The notes below the pieces were generated by a model. That model searched no databases. It was not told where the DNA came from and saw only the letters and a program-made list of their open reading frames with translations. From positions 18,496,657 to 18,560,656 of the forward strand of contig NC_088654.1 of assembly GCF_964019385.1 (NCBI RefSeq): DNA of 64,000 nt, given 5' to 3'. The position numbers and the translations under genes were made by a program. The DNA is from Sycon ciliatum (taxonomy: Eukaryota; Porifera; Calcarea; Leucosolenida; Sycettidae). Position 1 is the stretch's first letter. Every line of letters begins with the position of its first letter. This document shows positions 11,613 through 22,647 of this stretch, piece by piece.

Positions 11613-12030
11613 ATGGAAGTGCAGCATCTGCATCAGGAGCAGGCAGCAAGTAGAGCTCGTGTACAGAGTCTCGTGGAGCAGTTGGACGATGTGAGGACTG
11701 GGGTGAAGAAAGCCGAAAAACAGCTTACGTACAATAACATAAAGAAAGACTCTGAGCCGCTCCAGTTTCTGACTGGTTTGCCTTCAGGTGTTTGGACCGC
11801 TCTGTGGGACTTCTTTGAGCCTAGCCGAGAAAATGTACTGCGCCGCGCCAGATCTGCGAAGACGGAAGCTGAGGGACGGCGGATACAGTTGGAGGTGGCC
11901 GTAAATCGCCAATGAGCATGTAATGGAGGCTCAGCTGCTATTGGCATTGACGTGTCTAAGCCTGGGCCGAATGGAACAGAAGCTGGCATGCGTGGCACAA
12001 GTTAATCATCCGTTTCACGGTATATAACTA
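11613..12030 (+). pseudogene. Transposase middle region (coiled coil and HTH), degenerate
   Basis: An ATG-started frame of 101 residues gives a Gln/Glu-rich coiled-coil-like stretch, then FLTGLPSGVWTALWDFF, a motif typical of the region ahead of helix-turn-helix and DDE domains in THAP-associated transposases. After a stop and shift, MEAQLLLALTCLSLGRMEQK resembles the following helix-turn-helix. The DDE core expected at about 12050-12400 is not convincingly readable. It belongs with the THAP fragment upstream. Stops and shifts make it non-functional. Confidence 0.55.
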
Positions 12031-12599
12031 GCTGAGCTGGAAAGATTTCTTGTTCCTCCGTTTGGGCATGATCCCCATTTGGGCGAGCTGGCGAGATGTT
12101 CAGTCATCAATGCCATGTACCGCAAGACATTCTGCATTGTGGATGAAACAGTTCTATTTTGCAATGCACTTAGGGTTCTCGCACCGGCACGGCACAACAA
12201 GACCCAACAGATCCTTGCGCTCTTATTTTCTCTCATGGTAACATTGCTGATCACAACACCCGGTAGCCAGTCGCAGATGCAACCAAATGAACCAGGTTCT
12301 CTTACTCTTTCAATATTTGCATCGAATGCAGTGATGATTTCAATACTGTCCACCAGTACAACGCATTACCAGACTGGCATATAATCATGATAGTATTATC
12401 CATTTCGCAATCACTGTCATTGCTTTCTTAGATCTCGAATCATCAATATCCGACCATAAACCGTCTATCATCTTATATTATATCATCATTAGTATCCCGC
12501 TACTATCCTCCTCTAACGATGAGCTCGAAGAAACGAAACAGCTGTCTAGAGGCGTAAACAATATCTGTCAATGGAAGTGTCCTTGCTGTGCTGGTGTGT

Positions 12600-13785
12600 T
12601 TATGCTTCGTGCATTAGTTCGGCCAAGAGCGCATGGTGGTGGCGGATTGAGGATGTAGTACAGCGGAGTATGACCGAAAGCTCTGTCACAATGTATTTTA
12701 TTAGGAACGTATAGAAACAGAAAAAAACTGTATCTTCATCTTGGGCGTAAACAGCCCGTCTCACATCAAATATACTAGAAAATAGTTCACTCTGAACATG
12801 CAGTCTTCCTAAGAGAGAGAGGGGAGGGGTATATTCATAGGTTCGAAAGAACCGCACACACACTTCGTTGCAGACAGCGGCAAGCTTTGACCCTCGTGCT
12901 TCGAAGAGGGAGCAATCCACTGCGCTACGCTTGCGATTAACAGCAAGATTCGACTTTTCAAAGGTACGACTCATCACTGGCTCCGGGGTAATGTTCCTGG
13001 AATAAATGCCCCATTGCCGACTGAGGGCCAGGGAGCACGCAATCTGCCTTCCTGGGCGAGAAGTGTTCCAGCACAAGAAGCAGCACGAATACATGCTGAC
13101 AAAAACCACCAGCCGGCACACAGCACACTGTTCTTCAAACACCATCCACTCCTTCCATGTGTAAGCACTGTCCTCCTCTAGCTCTTCACGCTCAACAAAC
13201 ACCACGCACTGCTCATCGTTTTTTTAATGCTTCCTCTGGGTTGGCTAGCCCTTCGACTTGACAAAATAGCGATCACCACTGCTATCGTCACCTCATAGCA
13301 GTCGCTTCCACAAGTGGCGTTTCCTGTCTTTGCAAGGTGTCCAAGGATGGCTGCTGTTGTCACTACAGGCAAATCAGAAGTACTTTAGTGGCTGATGTCC
13401 AACCAGATCGTTGGAAAATCGATTTTTCCACTTCAGGGCTGCTGATCGCGATCGCGACTTGGTGACTTGGCAGCACCACGGTTACCTTCATAGAAGATGG
13501 CTCTGGAGAGGAAAAGGCAGACCAGAAAAAGGTTACTATTATCTTCAGCACCGATCTCAAGGAGAAAGAAATACGGTCTGCCTAGGCACAAAATAAATCT
13601 CACAACACGATTCGCGATTCGAATATTTCAACAACAAAAAAACTCACCTCTGGAGTTACTCCTGTTTGTGGCCCGAGATCGTTCCCTCCCGCGCCTTGAA
13701 AAAATCCTGCAGCTGCATCACAGTCCATGTCTCTCTCGGAGACTCTGCTCCTACCAGCAGGAGGTTCAGCACCGCTCAAAGCCAT
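12600..13785 (-). pseudogene. Minus-strand frames inside the THAP transposon
   Basis: Two minus-strand frames are notable. One of 201 codons (13205 to 12600) has a CAVC pair and a later CCFLC stretch, loosely like zinc-binding proteins encoded by such transposons. The other starts MALSGAEPPAGR at 13785 and runs to an AGAG/GTGAGT sequence near 13650 that would be a good 5' splice site. They might be exons of a second protein of the transposon or chance frames. I cannot name a family. Confidence 0.2.
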
Positions 13786-14020
13786 CGCAAACTACTTGAA
13801 CTAAGCAGAAGACATTCCAAAACAAACCTGAAACACACTGTCAAAGATGCTGTCACGTTCAAAAACTAGCTCGATCGCGAGTGAGGTTGCCCCCGTGCTC
13901 GAACCCAGTATAATAAGGGGATCGGTCTATTACTAATAATTATTAATTTTTATTTATTATAAAGTCGGCGAGCCAGCTAGCTGCGAGTTTGAGTACGATT
14001 CGTACCAAGGCAAAAGTACA

Positions 14021-14444
14021 TTATAGCAATAAAACTGCTTTATGGCAGTTTTCTAAAAAAAAGTTATTGTGTTCTAGTCCATGGACCCCGTCTAAAAAGT
14101 AAGAAATTAACGAAATGTGATAGCCGAAAATTCAAATTTCACACAAAACCTCACAATAATCACAACACTTGATATGCTGCTTTCAACACTAAACTTGTAC
14201 TGCACCAACAATTGGCAACATGCATGTCATGCATGCATAGGAAAGAGGATCACGAGGGGAAAAGGTCTTCTACGAGTACATGTAGCTTTTCATTCTGTGT
14301 GTGATTATTGTGAGGTTTTGTGTAAAATTTTAATTTTCGGCTATCACATTTCGTTAATTTCTTACTTTTTAGACGGGGTCCATGGACTAGAACACAATAA
14401 CTTTTTTTTAGAAAACTGCCATAAAGCAGTTTTATTGCTATAAT
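14021..14444. mobile_element. Palindromic family X element, copy 1
   Basis: The left arm (TTATAGCAATAAAACTGC to about 14165) is inverted by about 14300-14444. Arms of about 140 bp surround a unique spacer. Three more copies lie at 17956, 48882 and 54435. It is non-coding and fold-back in form. Confidence 0.8.
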
Positions 14445-15334
14445 TTCTTTTGTTTTTTCTGTCACCAATCAATGGAATGCCCTACTAGTATATCAATATG
14501 TAAATTTAAACTAAATGATGGCCTTCACATCATATCAAGAGATCAATACCGTATTATACGCATTGATGTGCAAGCCTTTTCTTGCAGAAAATGGCAAAAT
14601 GCATGTTCTTCTGCGGGGAAACATGTGAGTACGTAGTGGTGGACCGTGGTGATACGTTTTTTATACGGAGGTCATTCTGTGCATGTTGCTGTAGCAGAAT
14701 TTCATGACTCTGTCATAAAATTGTCTTGCCTTTCAGATATTTCAGATCTCCCAACCCTCGATCAGATTTATTTGAGAAATGTAACCAAGTGCGTGTCGCA
14801 GATGTTTTTGTTGATTCTGTGTTTATAATGGTTTATAATCATGGGTTTTCGTGATAAGGTCATCCTGCATCATATTGCACTGAAATCGTAATCCTGTTGA
14901 TGTCGATACAACTTTTGGAAGTAGTTCAATGACTTCAATCTGTTAGTCCACGATTTTCTAAAACAACACAGCAAAAGAGGAACAATAAACATGTATTAAA
15001 ATGTAAACAAATACATTGCTGAGTCCGACACCTCCTTCCGACAACGACACTGATCCTGAGGATTAAAGGGGCAAGGCTATGGTTGGAGGTACTGAGAGAT
15101 AAACAAGGCACTCCATAATAATAAAATCTTACACATCTTTTGGTGAGTATGAATGATATCCAGTCGAACCTCTTTAGGACGAACACCAAGGGACCGATGG
15201 TATTTATTCTATAACCAGTGAATACAATTATTTCTCCAATAGACATACGAATAGATTTCTTCTACAGCGAAAGATGATTCTAAGCCACACCAACTCATTG
15301 ACTCGTCTCATATGAAACAAATGAGTCACTACAA

Positions 15335-15616
15335 TAGAGAGGTTCTGCAAAACGAAAATGCGTACAAACTTTCGTTCTACGTTATGAAGTGCGAAACTTC
15401 GATAGAACTTTCGCAACTTTGGACGCGAAACTTGTAGGGAACGCGAAATGAACTGTCGTAGGAAAATTCGTGAGATCGGGTCATGGCGTACGTGCACTTG
15501 GCCCGTGCAAACTACGAAAATGTGCAGAACGCGCAATTCGTGCAAAAATTCGTACACACTTTCGCAAGGACTGTCGCGAAACTTCGTTCGAATTTTCGTT
15601 TTGCAGAACCTCTCTA
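15335..15616. mobile_element. MITE with AGAGAGGTTCTGCA ends, copy 1
   Basis: The left TAGAGAGGTTCTGCAAAACG is mirrored by CGTTTTGCAGAACCTCTCTA on the right, with TA at both borders. The paralogous site near 26229, 50280 and 56154 reads GAGTCACTGAACC without it. The interior holds CGAAA-rich inverted repeats. Confidence 0.8.
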
Positions 15617-16062
15617 CTGAACCTTTCTTTAGAAACATGACGGCAACTGAAACAGCAACAGAGAAAGTACGATACATGTACAGCACATTCTTGCAGGTAC
15701 ATGTACTACAAACAGATTGCAGATCGTAATTCTTGCTTTGGCGGCACGAAACTTTATTTGGGGCAGTGCAATCTCGGCGGTACTCACAAATAATTGAATC
15801 AAACAGCCCAGACTCGAGTAAACAAATCCAATCATACAAGTACAAGATCTTCACGAGACGAGACTGCACCCGTTGGCTTGTTTCGTATGAAGCAAACAAG
15901 TTACTGATCCTCTCCACAATAGAGATTTTCCCTGATATGCGAATATATTTTGCAAACTCGGTCAATGGGTCCTTGAACCTTTCCCTCCAGATTGGGAACT
16001 GCCAACGATAGTATGCCACTGACTAGTGCCTTACTAGTAACGTACCAATATTTGCAATGTAC

Positions 16063-16620
16063 AGTGCTGGAACGAGGGGAATGCAAGCTCCGACTCCTGA
16101 CATTTAGAATCCGTTCTGGAATCGTCAGTGAGCTGTTGTCGTCCCGAATTGTATTGCAAGGCCCGCCGACAGGCATGACCACTCGAGGTCAATTGGGACG
16201 CAACCTTCCCCTCCCCCTGGCCCACAGTGCTTCTGGCGCATGCCGACCGCTTCTAGCCAGCTGCCGACTCTGGAATGGCCTGCCCGACTGCATGAAGTCC
16301 ATAGTATCTGTCCGTGAATTCAAACGCATGCTACGCGTATTCTACTTCGGTTAAATGTAATGGCTTTCGTAACCTGCTGATGAGACTCGATAGAATCATG
16401 CTACGATGACCCGACTTGTAAATTTGAGATCCATTTTTTTCTGCTCGTCTTGACCCTGCCTCCCCTCATTGCTACTTCCGTTTTCGTATTTTTATTTTCA
16501 TTTATTTTCTCTTCATTTCTGACTCTTCTTACTGGTTGTCATCGCTTTCATAATATTGGGCAGAACTGCCCGTTTGCTATGCGATGTAAAATAAATAAAC
16601 AACAACAACAACAACAACAA
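16063..16620 (+). pseudogene. 5'-truncated LINE with (AAC)n tail
   Basis: The frame ends in a CRLWNGLPDCMKSIVSVREF stretch followed by KRMLRVFYFG and a stop. The W-N-LP core is the hallmark of the C-terminus of LINE ORF2 proteins. A 3' UTR and an AAC run (about 16597-16620) follow. The flanking sequence GTACCAATG-ACAATGAA is continuous without the insert near 50759 and 61703, supporting an insertion into family R. Severe 5' truncation is normal for target-primed insertion. Confidence 0.75.
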
Positions 16621-16805
16621 TGAATATGAGTATTTCGACAACACATCTAACATAAGCCTTACCGTCCAGAAGGTGAACCCGCGTTCTTCGCACACTGTAG
16701 ACAAGGGCAAAGAGATAAGAATGGATCTAAATCCGAATAAAATCAGCACACGTTTCCGTAAATGAAAGGGTGAGCATAAGCAAATGAATCGAAGGAAACA
16801 AAGAG

Positions 16806-17285
16806 ATCCTGTCAGCTTTCCTTTATTTATTTTATTGCATTCCGCCCAAAATCAGCACACTTTTCGTAAATGAAAGAGTCAACACAAGCAAATGAATCAA
16901 AGGGAACTGGTCAACTCACCTGTCATTGAGTAATATTCCGCGAAAGGAGGTCTCAGCAGCGCCGAAACGAAATAAGCCAGGCCAGGAGACGAAATATCCG
17001 AAACAGCTCATACAAGAAGCAGTTCCAAAGAAGGAAGTTCCTCGCGCATGCACATCCGAACGTTCGAACACGGACTGCACTGCAACACAATGTCTGCCGT
17101 GCACGTGCACCGAACGCGGCTACCACCCGTTGGTAGATCTAATACCGAGCACCTTACGTAGAGACTTACGTAGCCTAACTGAAATACCGAGCACCTTACG
17201 TAGAAACTTACGTAGCATAGCGGTGTCGTTTTTCTTGCCATGTGAACACAATAATAGAAAAGCTGACAGGATCGCTTTTCTAAAT
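16806..17285. mobile_element. MITE with GATCCTGTCAGCTTTTC ends
   Basis: The left GATCCTGTCAGCTTTCC is inverted by GAAAAGCTGACAGGATCGC at about 17260. Better copies are at 51039-51532 and 61984-62488. An extra right end lies at 17443-17476. Confidence 0.6.
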
Positions 17286-17683
17286 ACGCGCATGCGGCCA
17301 GCCGGCCGCGCGATGGTAGGAGCCATGGAGTAGCTCCCTGGTCCAGGACCAGGTACCGAGCATCTTACGTAGAAACTTACGTAGCTACGTAGACAACGTG
17401 TCTGAATAGCGGTGTCGTTAGGTAGCGCCATGTGAACACAATAATAGAAAAGCTGACAGGATCGCTTTTCTAAATAATTCTGTCATTAGTCCCCCCAGTT
17501 ATTCTCTTGTTCGTAGATCTACGAGTAATTATTTCACGAGTGCGCCACCTAGGCCTAGTGCGCCACGTGCACGTGCACGTGCACGAGCTACGAGTACGAG
17601 GGACATAATTAAAGGGCAAAAATGGAAGTTAGTTTCCGGAGGAGGAAGGAGGAAACTGTATGTGGTTATCACCAACCCTCACC

Positions 17684-17727
17684 GCGCCCAGCTCACGCCG
17701 CTACGGCGTGCGACCTGAGCTGGGCGC
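17684..17727. repeat. GC-rich inverted repeat
   Basis: GCGCCCAGCTCA is inverted by TGAGCTGGGCGC with an inner CGCCG/CGGCG pair. The same hairpin recurs near 53920-53962, where different DNA follows it. Confidence 0.8.
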
Positions 17728-17738
17728 CCTGCCCAGTA

Positions 17739-17948
17739 GCCACAGCAGTAGCCACAGTACCACAGTAGTAGCCATAGCAGTAGCCACAGCAGTAGCCACA
17801 GTAGTAGCCATAGCAGTAGCCACAGCAGTAGCCACAGCAGTAGCCACAGCAGTAGCCACAGCAGTAGCCACAGCAGTAGCCACAGCAGTAGCCACAGTAC
17901 CACAGTAGTAGCCACAGTAGTAGCCACAGCAGTAGCCACAGCAGTAGC
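17739..17948. repeat. 12-bp minisatellite (AGTAGCCACAGC)
   Basis: About 17 units, including AGTAGTAGCC and ACCACAGT variants. Ala-Thr-Val and Leu-Trp translations are artefacts of the period. Confidence 0.95.
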
Positions 17949-17955
17949 CGAAGTG

Positions 17956-18530
17956 ATTATAGCAATAAAAACTGCTTTATGGCAGCTTTCTAAAAAAGTT
18001 ATTGTGTTCTAGTCCTGGGTCCGGCATAGGCTATAGAAAATTTAATTGCTTCTAAAATTGCTTCCAAACTGGCTTGGACTCCGTCTAAAAAGTAAGAAAT
18101 TAACGAAATGTGATTGCCGAAAATTAAAATTTCACACAAAACCTCACAATAATCACAACACTTGACAATCAAATAGGCGACAAGCCTCTGGGTCATCCTA
18201 ATAAAGATATCATTATTATTAAATGCTGCTTTCAACACTTGTTTAGTCTGACACTGTACTTGTACTGCACCAACACGCATGCGCATGGGAAAGAGGATCA
18301 CGAAGGGAAAAGGTCTTCTAGCTTTTCATCCTGTGTGTGATTATTGTGAGGTTTTCAATGAAATTTTAATTTTCGGCAATCACATTTCGTTAATTTCTTA
18401 CTTTTTAGACGGAGTCCAAGCCAGTTTGGAAGCAATTTTATAAATTTTCCATAGCCTATGCCGGACCCAGGACTAGAACACAATAACTTTTTTAGAAAGC
18501 TGCCATAAAGCAGTTTTTATTGCTATAATT
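17956..18530. mobile_element. Palindromic family X element, copy 2
   Basis: Arms of about 200 bp. Compared with copy 1, this copy has an extra GGGTCCGGCATAGGCTATAG block inside both arms, a variant shared with the copy at 54435. Confidence 0.8.
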
Positions 18531-19009
18531 TCTTTTGTTTTTTTCTGTCACCAATCAATGGAATGCCCTTATGTAAATGATGGCCTTCATATCATATCAA
18601 TACCGTATTATACGCATTGATGTGCAAGCCTTTTCTTGCAGAAAATGGCACTATTGTAGCATTATAATTCTGCTGGGGAAACATGTGGTTAGTGGTGGTG
18701 ATACTTTTTTTATACGCAGGTCATTCTGTGCATGTTGCTGTTGCAGCATTTCATGACCGTCACAAAATTGTCTTGCCTTCCAGATATTTCAAATTTCCCC
18801 ACCCTCGATCAGATTTACTTGTGAAATGTAGCCAGGTGCGTGTCGCAGATGTTTTTGTTGATTCTGTGTTTATAATTGTTTATTTACAGCTAACCATGCT
18901 TATGCAATCAACGGGTTTCCGCCACCTTGCAGTTGATTTTCCCCATTTCTCTCCTCATCAATCCCTACTTGTCTTTGTACATTATTATTATTATTATTAT
19001 TATTATTAA
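18531..19009. repeat. Family R downstream block ending in (ATT)n
   Basis: This corresponds to about 14450-14840 and 55014-55470. It ends in an ATT run at about 18986-19008 that joins the ribozyme-bearing repeat. No gene is seen. Confidence 0.6.
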
Positions 19010-19258
19010 AAGTAGAAGGGAAAAGGGCATATGGAAAGGAGTCAAGAGTAACTTTCCACCACTGTAACTAGATACTATATACAGGACGTGTCAGGACGTC
19101 GAATGTCTCAGTACTCTGTCAGTTTTGTGCCTAGTTGTTGCACTTTCTGACTGTATATAGTATCTAGTTACAGTGGTGGAGAGTTACTCTTGACTCCTTT
19201 CCATATGCCCTTTTCCTTTCTACTTTTATTATTGGCTCAATACCCGAGTTTCCAATCG

Positions 19259-19307
19259 CACACCTGATGAGCCGTCACGAACCATATGGCGAAACGTACG
19301 TCGTGTG
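19259..19307 (+). ncRNA. Hammerhead ribozyme-like motif, unit 1
   Basis: In order: stem I strand CACAC, core CTGATGA, stem II GCC...GGC, core GAAA, a minimal stem III CGTACG, the cleavage triplet GTC, then the stem I partner GTGTG. All core nucleotides of a type I hammerhead are present in the right order. Very short stem III is typical of hammerheads in PLEs and retrozymes, which often act as tandem pairs. Self-cleavage after GTC (19302) would release 591-nt monomers. Activity is inferred, not shown. Confidence 0.72.
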
Positions 19308-19849
19308 AAACAACTTGTTTTGTAGTCAACTAGTCCATCACAATGTCATGCATGAGGAGTACTGTAGGAGTTTAGATTTCGGCTTGTACAATTCGTTCTC
19401 GCAAAGCTTCCCCCTTCTTAACTATCTTTGATATTTTTGACCCGCCCAAGTTGGGTGGTGTGCTGCTTTGCTGCTTAGAATTGTAGTTAGACCGCTTTGT
19501 CAAATCGCCTACTGGTCTCGTCATCGTCCAGTGACAATCGACATTCTTTGTTCCGTTGGGACTGTAGCTTGTGCTCGTTTTCGTTGCGCTTGCCTTCCCC
19601 TCTTTGGTCTTTCCATAACCTTGAACCTTCCAAGTTGGAAGGCTGTCGGTTAGCGCTACGGAGATGTGTTGAAGCTAGGTGTCAGGACGTCGAATGTCTC
19701 AGTACTCTGTCAGTTTTGTGCCTAGTTGTTGCACTTTCTGACTGTATATAGTATCTAGTTACAGTGGTGGAAAGTTACTCTTGACTCCTTTCCATATGCC
19801 CTTTTCCTTTCTACTTTTATTATTGGCTCAATACCCGAGTTTCCAATTG

Positions 19850-19898
19850 CACACCTGATGAGCCGTCACGAACCATATGGCGAAACGTACGTCGTGTG
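19850..19898 (+). ncRNA. Hammerhead ribozyme-like motif, unit 2
   Basis: Exactly 591 bp downstream of the first, with the same core, stems and GTC triplet. A 5'-truncated third example (CGGCGAAACGTACGTCGTGT) begins near 51534. Confidence 0.72.
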
Positions 19899-20500
19899 AA
19901 ACAACTTGTTTTGTAGTCAACTAGTCCATCACAATGTCATGCATGAGGAGTACTGTAGGAGTTTAGATTTCGGCTTGTACAATTCGTTCTCGCAAAGCTT
20001 CCCCCTTCTTAACTATCTTTGATATTTTTGACCCGCCCAAGTTGGGTGGTGTGCTGCTTTGCTGCTTAGAATTGTAGTTAGACCGCTTTGTCAAATCGCC
20101 TACTGGTCTCGTCATCGTCCAGTGACAATCGACATTCTTTGTTCCGTTGGGACTGTAGCTTGTGCTCGTTTTCGTTGCGCTTGCCTTCCCCTCTTTGGTC
20201 TTTCCATAACCTTGAACCTTCCAAGTTGGAAGGCTGTCGGTTAGCGCTACGGAGATGTGTTGAAGCTAGGTGTCAGGACGTCGAATGTCTCAGTACTCTG
20301 TCAGTTTTGTGCCTAGTTGTTGCACTTTCTGACTGTATATAGTATCTAGTTACAGTGGTGGAAAGTTACTCTTGACTCCTTTCCATATGCCCTTTTCCTT
20401 TCTACTTTTATACTTGGCTCAATACCCGAGTTTCCAATTATTATTATTATTCAAAGGATCAGTCGGGGAAGTGAACTGCCTGAAAAGAGAAAAAAACGCC

Positions 20501-20571
20501 AGACCCACCAGGACTCGAACCTGGGACCCTGCTTGTCATGAGCAATGCTCTAACCACTGAGCTATGGGACC
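20501..20571 (-). tRNA. tRNA-like gene 1 (anticodon loop lacks U33)
   Basis: A 71-nt cloverleaf can be drawn. The acceptor GGTCCCA pairs with TGGGTCT with one T-T mismatch and one wobble. The D stem is GCTC/GAGC, the anticodon stem TTGCT/AGCAG, and the T stem CCAGG/CCTGG with loop TTCGAGT. The anticodon loop is CATGACA, which puts A where U33 is almost invariant; the nominal anticodon would be TGA. Internal A-box (TAGCTCAGTGG) and B-box (GGTTCGAGTCC) are good. A run of seven T six bases downstream is a Pol III terminator. It could be an unusual tRNA, a tRNA pseudogene or a SINE head. Confidence 0.6.
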
Positions 20572-20806
20572 AGGCTGAACCTAGAAGGCGCTGACAAGTT
20601 TTTCACTCCAAAGGCAGCTCACAACACGTGCCACACATACTGATGGCACTTGGGTCTTTTTCCCTCCCCCAGGGGACCAACCACGGTCAGTTTCTGGAAA
20701 CTACCAGAGGTGAAAGAAAGTGATTAAATTTGTAAAGGTTTGGGAGAACTTCAAATTCAAAGGATCAGTCGGGGAAGTGAACTGCCTGAAAAGAGAAAAA
20801 AACGCC

Positions 20807-20877
20807 AGACCCACCAGGACTCGAACCTGGGACCCTGCTTGTCATGAGCAATGCTCTAACCACTGAGCTATGGGACC
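20807..20877 (-). tRNA. tRNA-like gene 2
   Basis: Identical by eye to gene 1, 306 bp away, with the same downstream T run. Confidence 0.6.
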
Positions 20878-21112
20878 AGGCTGAACCTAGAAGGCGCTGA
20901 CAAGTTTTTCACTCCAAAGGCAGCTCACAACACGTGCCACACATACTGATGGCACTTGGGTCTTTTTCCCTCCCCCAGGGGACCAACCACGGTCAGTTTC
21001 TGGAAACTACCAGAGGTGAAAGAAAGTGATTAAATTTGTAAAGGTTTGGGAGAACTTCAAATTCAAAGGATCAGTCGGGGAAGTGAACTGCCTGAAAAGA
21101 GAAAAAAACGCC

Positions 21113-21183
21113 AGACCCACCAGGACTCGAACCTGGGACCCTGCTTGTCATGAGCAATGCTCTAACCACTGAGCTATGGGACC
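21113..21183 (-). tRNA. tRNA-like gene 3
   Basis: Same sequence and spacing as its neighbours in the minus-strand block. Confidence 0.6.
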
Positions 21184-21418
21184 AGGCTGAACCTAGAAGG
21201 CGCTGACAAGTTTTTCACTCCAAAGGCAGCTCACAACACGTGCCACACATACTGATGGCACTTGGGTCTTTTTCCCTCCCCCAGGGGACCAACCACGGTC
21301 AGTTTCTGGAAACTACCAGAGGTGAAAGAAAGTGATTAAATTTGTAAAGGTTTGGGAGAACTTCAAATTCAAAGGATCAGTCGGGGAAGTGAACTGCCTG
21401 AAAAGAGAAAAAAACGCC

Positions 21419-21489
21419 AGACCCACCAGGACTCGAACCTGGGACCCTGCTTGTCATGAGCAATGCTCTAACCACTGAGCTATGGGACC
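21419..21489 (-). tRNA. tRNA-like gene 4, nearest the inversion point
   Basis: Last unit of the minus block. Its 5' leader ends abruptly at about 21530, where the plus block begins in the middle of a spacer. Confidence 0.6.
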
Positions 21490-21729
21490 AGGCTGAACCT
21501 AGAAGGCGCTGACAAGTTTTTCACTCCAAAGACTGATCCTTTGAATTTGAAGTTCTCCCAAACCTTTACAAATTTAATCACTTTCTTTCACCTCTGGTAG
21601 TTTCCAGAAACTGACCGTGGTTGGTCCCCTGGGGGAGGGAAAAAGACCCAAGTGCCATCAGTATGTGTGGCACGTGTTGTGAGCTGCCTTTGGAGTGAAA
21701 AACTTGTCAGCGCCTTCTAGGTTCAGCCT

Positions 21730-21800
21730 GGTCCCATAGCTCAATGGTTAGAGCATTGCTCATGACAAGGAGGGTCCCAGGTTCGAGTCCTGGTGGGTCT
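21730..21800 (+). tRNA. tRNA-like gene 5, decayed copy
   Basis: First unit of the plus block and the most changed. The A-box reads TCAATGG instead of TCAGTGG, and a C-to-G change at 21770 breaks one anticodon-stem pair. It is probably inactive. Confidence 0.5.
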
Positions 21801-22035
21801 GGCGTTTTTTTCTCTTTTCAGGCAGTTCACTTCCCCGACTGATCCTTTGAATTTGAAGTTCTCCCAAACCTTTACAAATTTAATCACTTTCTTTCACCTC
21901 TGGTAGTTTCCAGAAACTGACCGTGGTTGGTCCCCTGGGGGAGGGAAAAAGACCCAAGTGCCATCAGTATGTGTGGCACGTGTTGTGAGCTGCCTTTGGA
22001 GTGAAAAACTTGTCAGCGCCTTCTAGGTTCAGCCT

Positions 22036-22106
22036 GGTCCCATAGCTCAGTGGTTAGAGCATTGCTCATGACAAGCAGGGTCCCAGGTTCGAGTCCTGGT
22101 GGGTCT
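22036..22106 (+). tRNA. tRNA-like gene 6
   Basis: Consensus sequence; the T run follows at about 22111. Confidence 0.6.
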
Positions 22107-22341
22107 GGCGTTTTTTTCTCTTTTCAGGCAGTTCACTTCCCCGACTGATCCTTTGAATTTGAAGTTCTCCCAAACCTTTACAAATTTAATCACTTTCTTT
22201 CACCTCTGGTAGTTTCCAGAAACTGACCGTGGTTGGTCCCCTGGGGGAGGGAAAAAGACCCAAGTGCCATCAGTATGTGTGGCACGTGTTGTGAGCTGCC
22301 TTTGGAGTGAAAAACTTGTCAGCGCCTTCTAGGTTCAGCCT

Positions 22342-22412
22342 GGTCCCATAGCTCAGTGGTTAGAGCATTGCTCATGACAAGCAGGGTCCCAGGTTCGAGT
22401 CCTGGTGGGTCT
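22342..22412 (+). tRNA. tRNA-like gene 7
   Basis: Consensus sequence, 306 bp from the preceding unit. Confidence 0.6.
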
Positions 22413-22647
22413 GGCGTTTTTTTCTCTTTTCAGGCAGTTCACTTCCCCGACTGATCCTTTGAATTTGAAGTTCTCCCAAACCTTTACAAATTTAATCACT
22501 TTCTTTCACCTCTGGTAGTTTCCAGAAACTGACCGTGGTTGGTCCCCTGGGGGAGGGAAAAAGACCCAAGTGCCATCAGTATGTGTGGCACGTGTTGTGA
22601 GCTGCCTTTGGAGTGAAAAACTTGTCAGCGCCTTCTAGGTTCAGCCT

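Larger units (their letters stand above)
10901..13930 (+). mobile_element. THAP-type DNA transposon, degenerate
   Basis: The ends are inverse copies. ATAGACCGATCCCCTTATTA at the left pairs with TAATAAGGGGATCGGTCTAT at the right, and the similarity continues through GGGTTCGAGCA and GGGGGCAAC. TACTAA occurs immediately outside both ends (10895-10900 and 13931-13936), a probable 6-bp target-site duplication. The matching place in duplication copy 2 (about 44601-44607) lacks the element. A broken transposase starts near the left end; minus-strand frames fill the right half. Superfamily is uncertain. A THAP domain with a helix-turn-helix suggests the P, Kolobok, ISL2EU or related groups. Confidence 0.75.
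13931..17480. repeat. Composite repeat family R, copy 1
   Basis: Long stretches recur in the same order near 17.6-19.0, 25.6-27.7, 48.9-51.5 and 53.9-62.9 kb. Landmarks are a palindromic element (family X), a GCATTGATGTGCAAGCC block, a GTCGAACCTCTTTAGGACGA block and a TTACGTAGAAACTTACGTAG block. No intact gene is visible; the 263-codon minus frame at about 15228-16019 crosses several repeat modules. This copy also holds a MITE and a LINE end. Confidence 0.7.
19088..20269 (+). repeat. 591-bp tandem duplication
   Basis: The unit starting GTGTCAGGACGTCGAATGTC at 19088 recurs at 19679 and again, partially, at 20270. The two full units are nearly identical (for example one C/T change near 19257/19848). 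Confidence 0.97.
19010..20437 (+). mobile_element. Ribozyme-bearing element (family Y) with tandem units
   Basis: A left segment of about 75 bp (AGTAGAAGGGAAAAGGGCAT onward) is inverted by about 19150-19225. It is followed by 591-bp tandem units and a right end of CCCTTTTCCTTTCTACTTTT. ATT runs lie at both borders. No reverse transcriptase is present. The tandem arrangement with an inverted terminal piece and hammerhead motifs recalls PLE pseudo-LTRs or retrozymes. Truncated relatives are at 23425, 25253, 48405 and 51533. Confidence 0.65.

Noticed and set aside
15228-16019. 263-codon minus-strand ORF
   Set aside because: It runs through a MITE and several family R blocks that are non-coding or frameshifted in the other copies.
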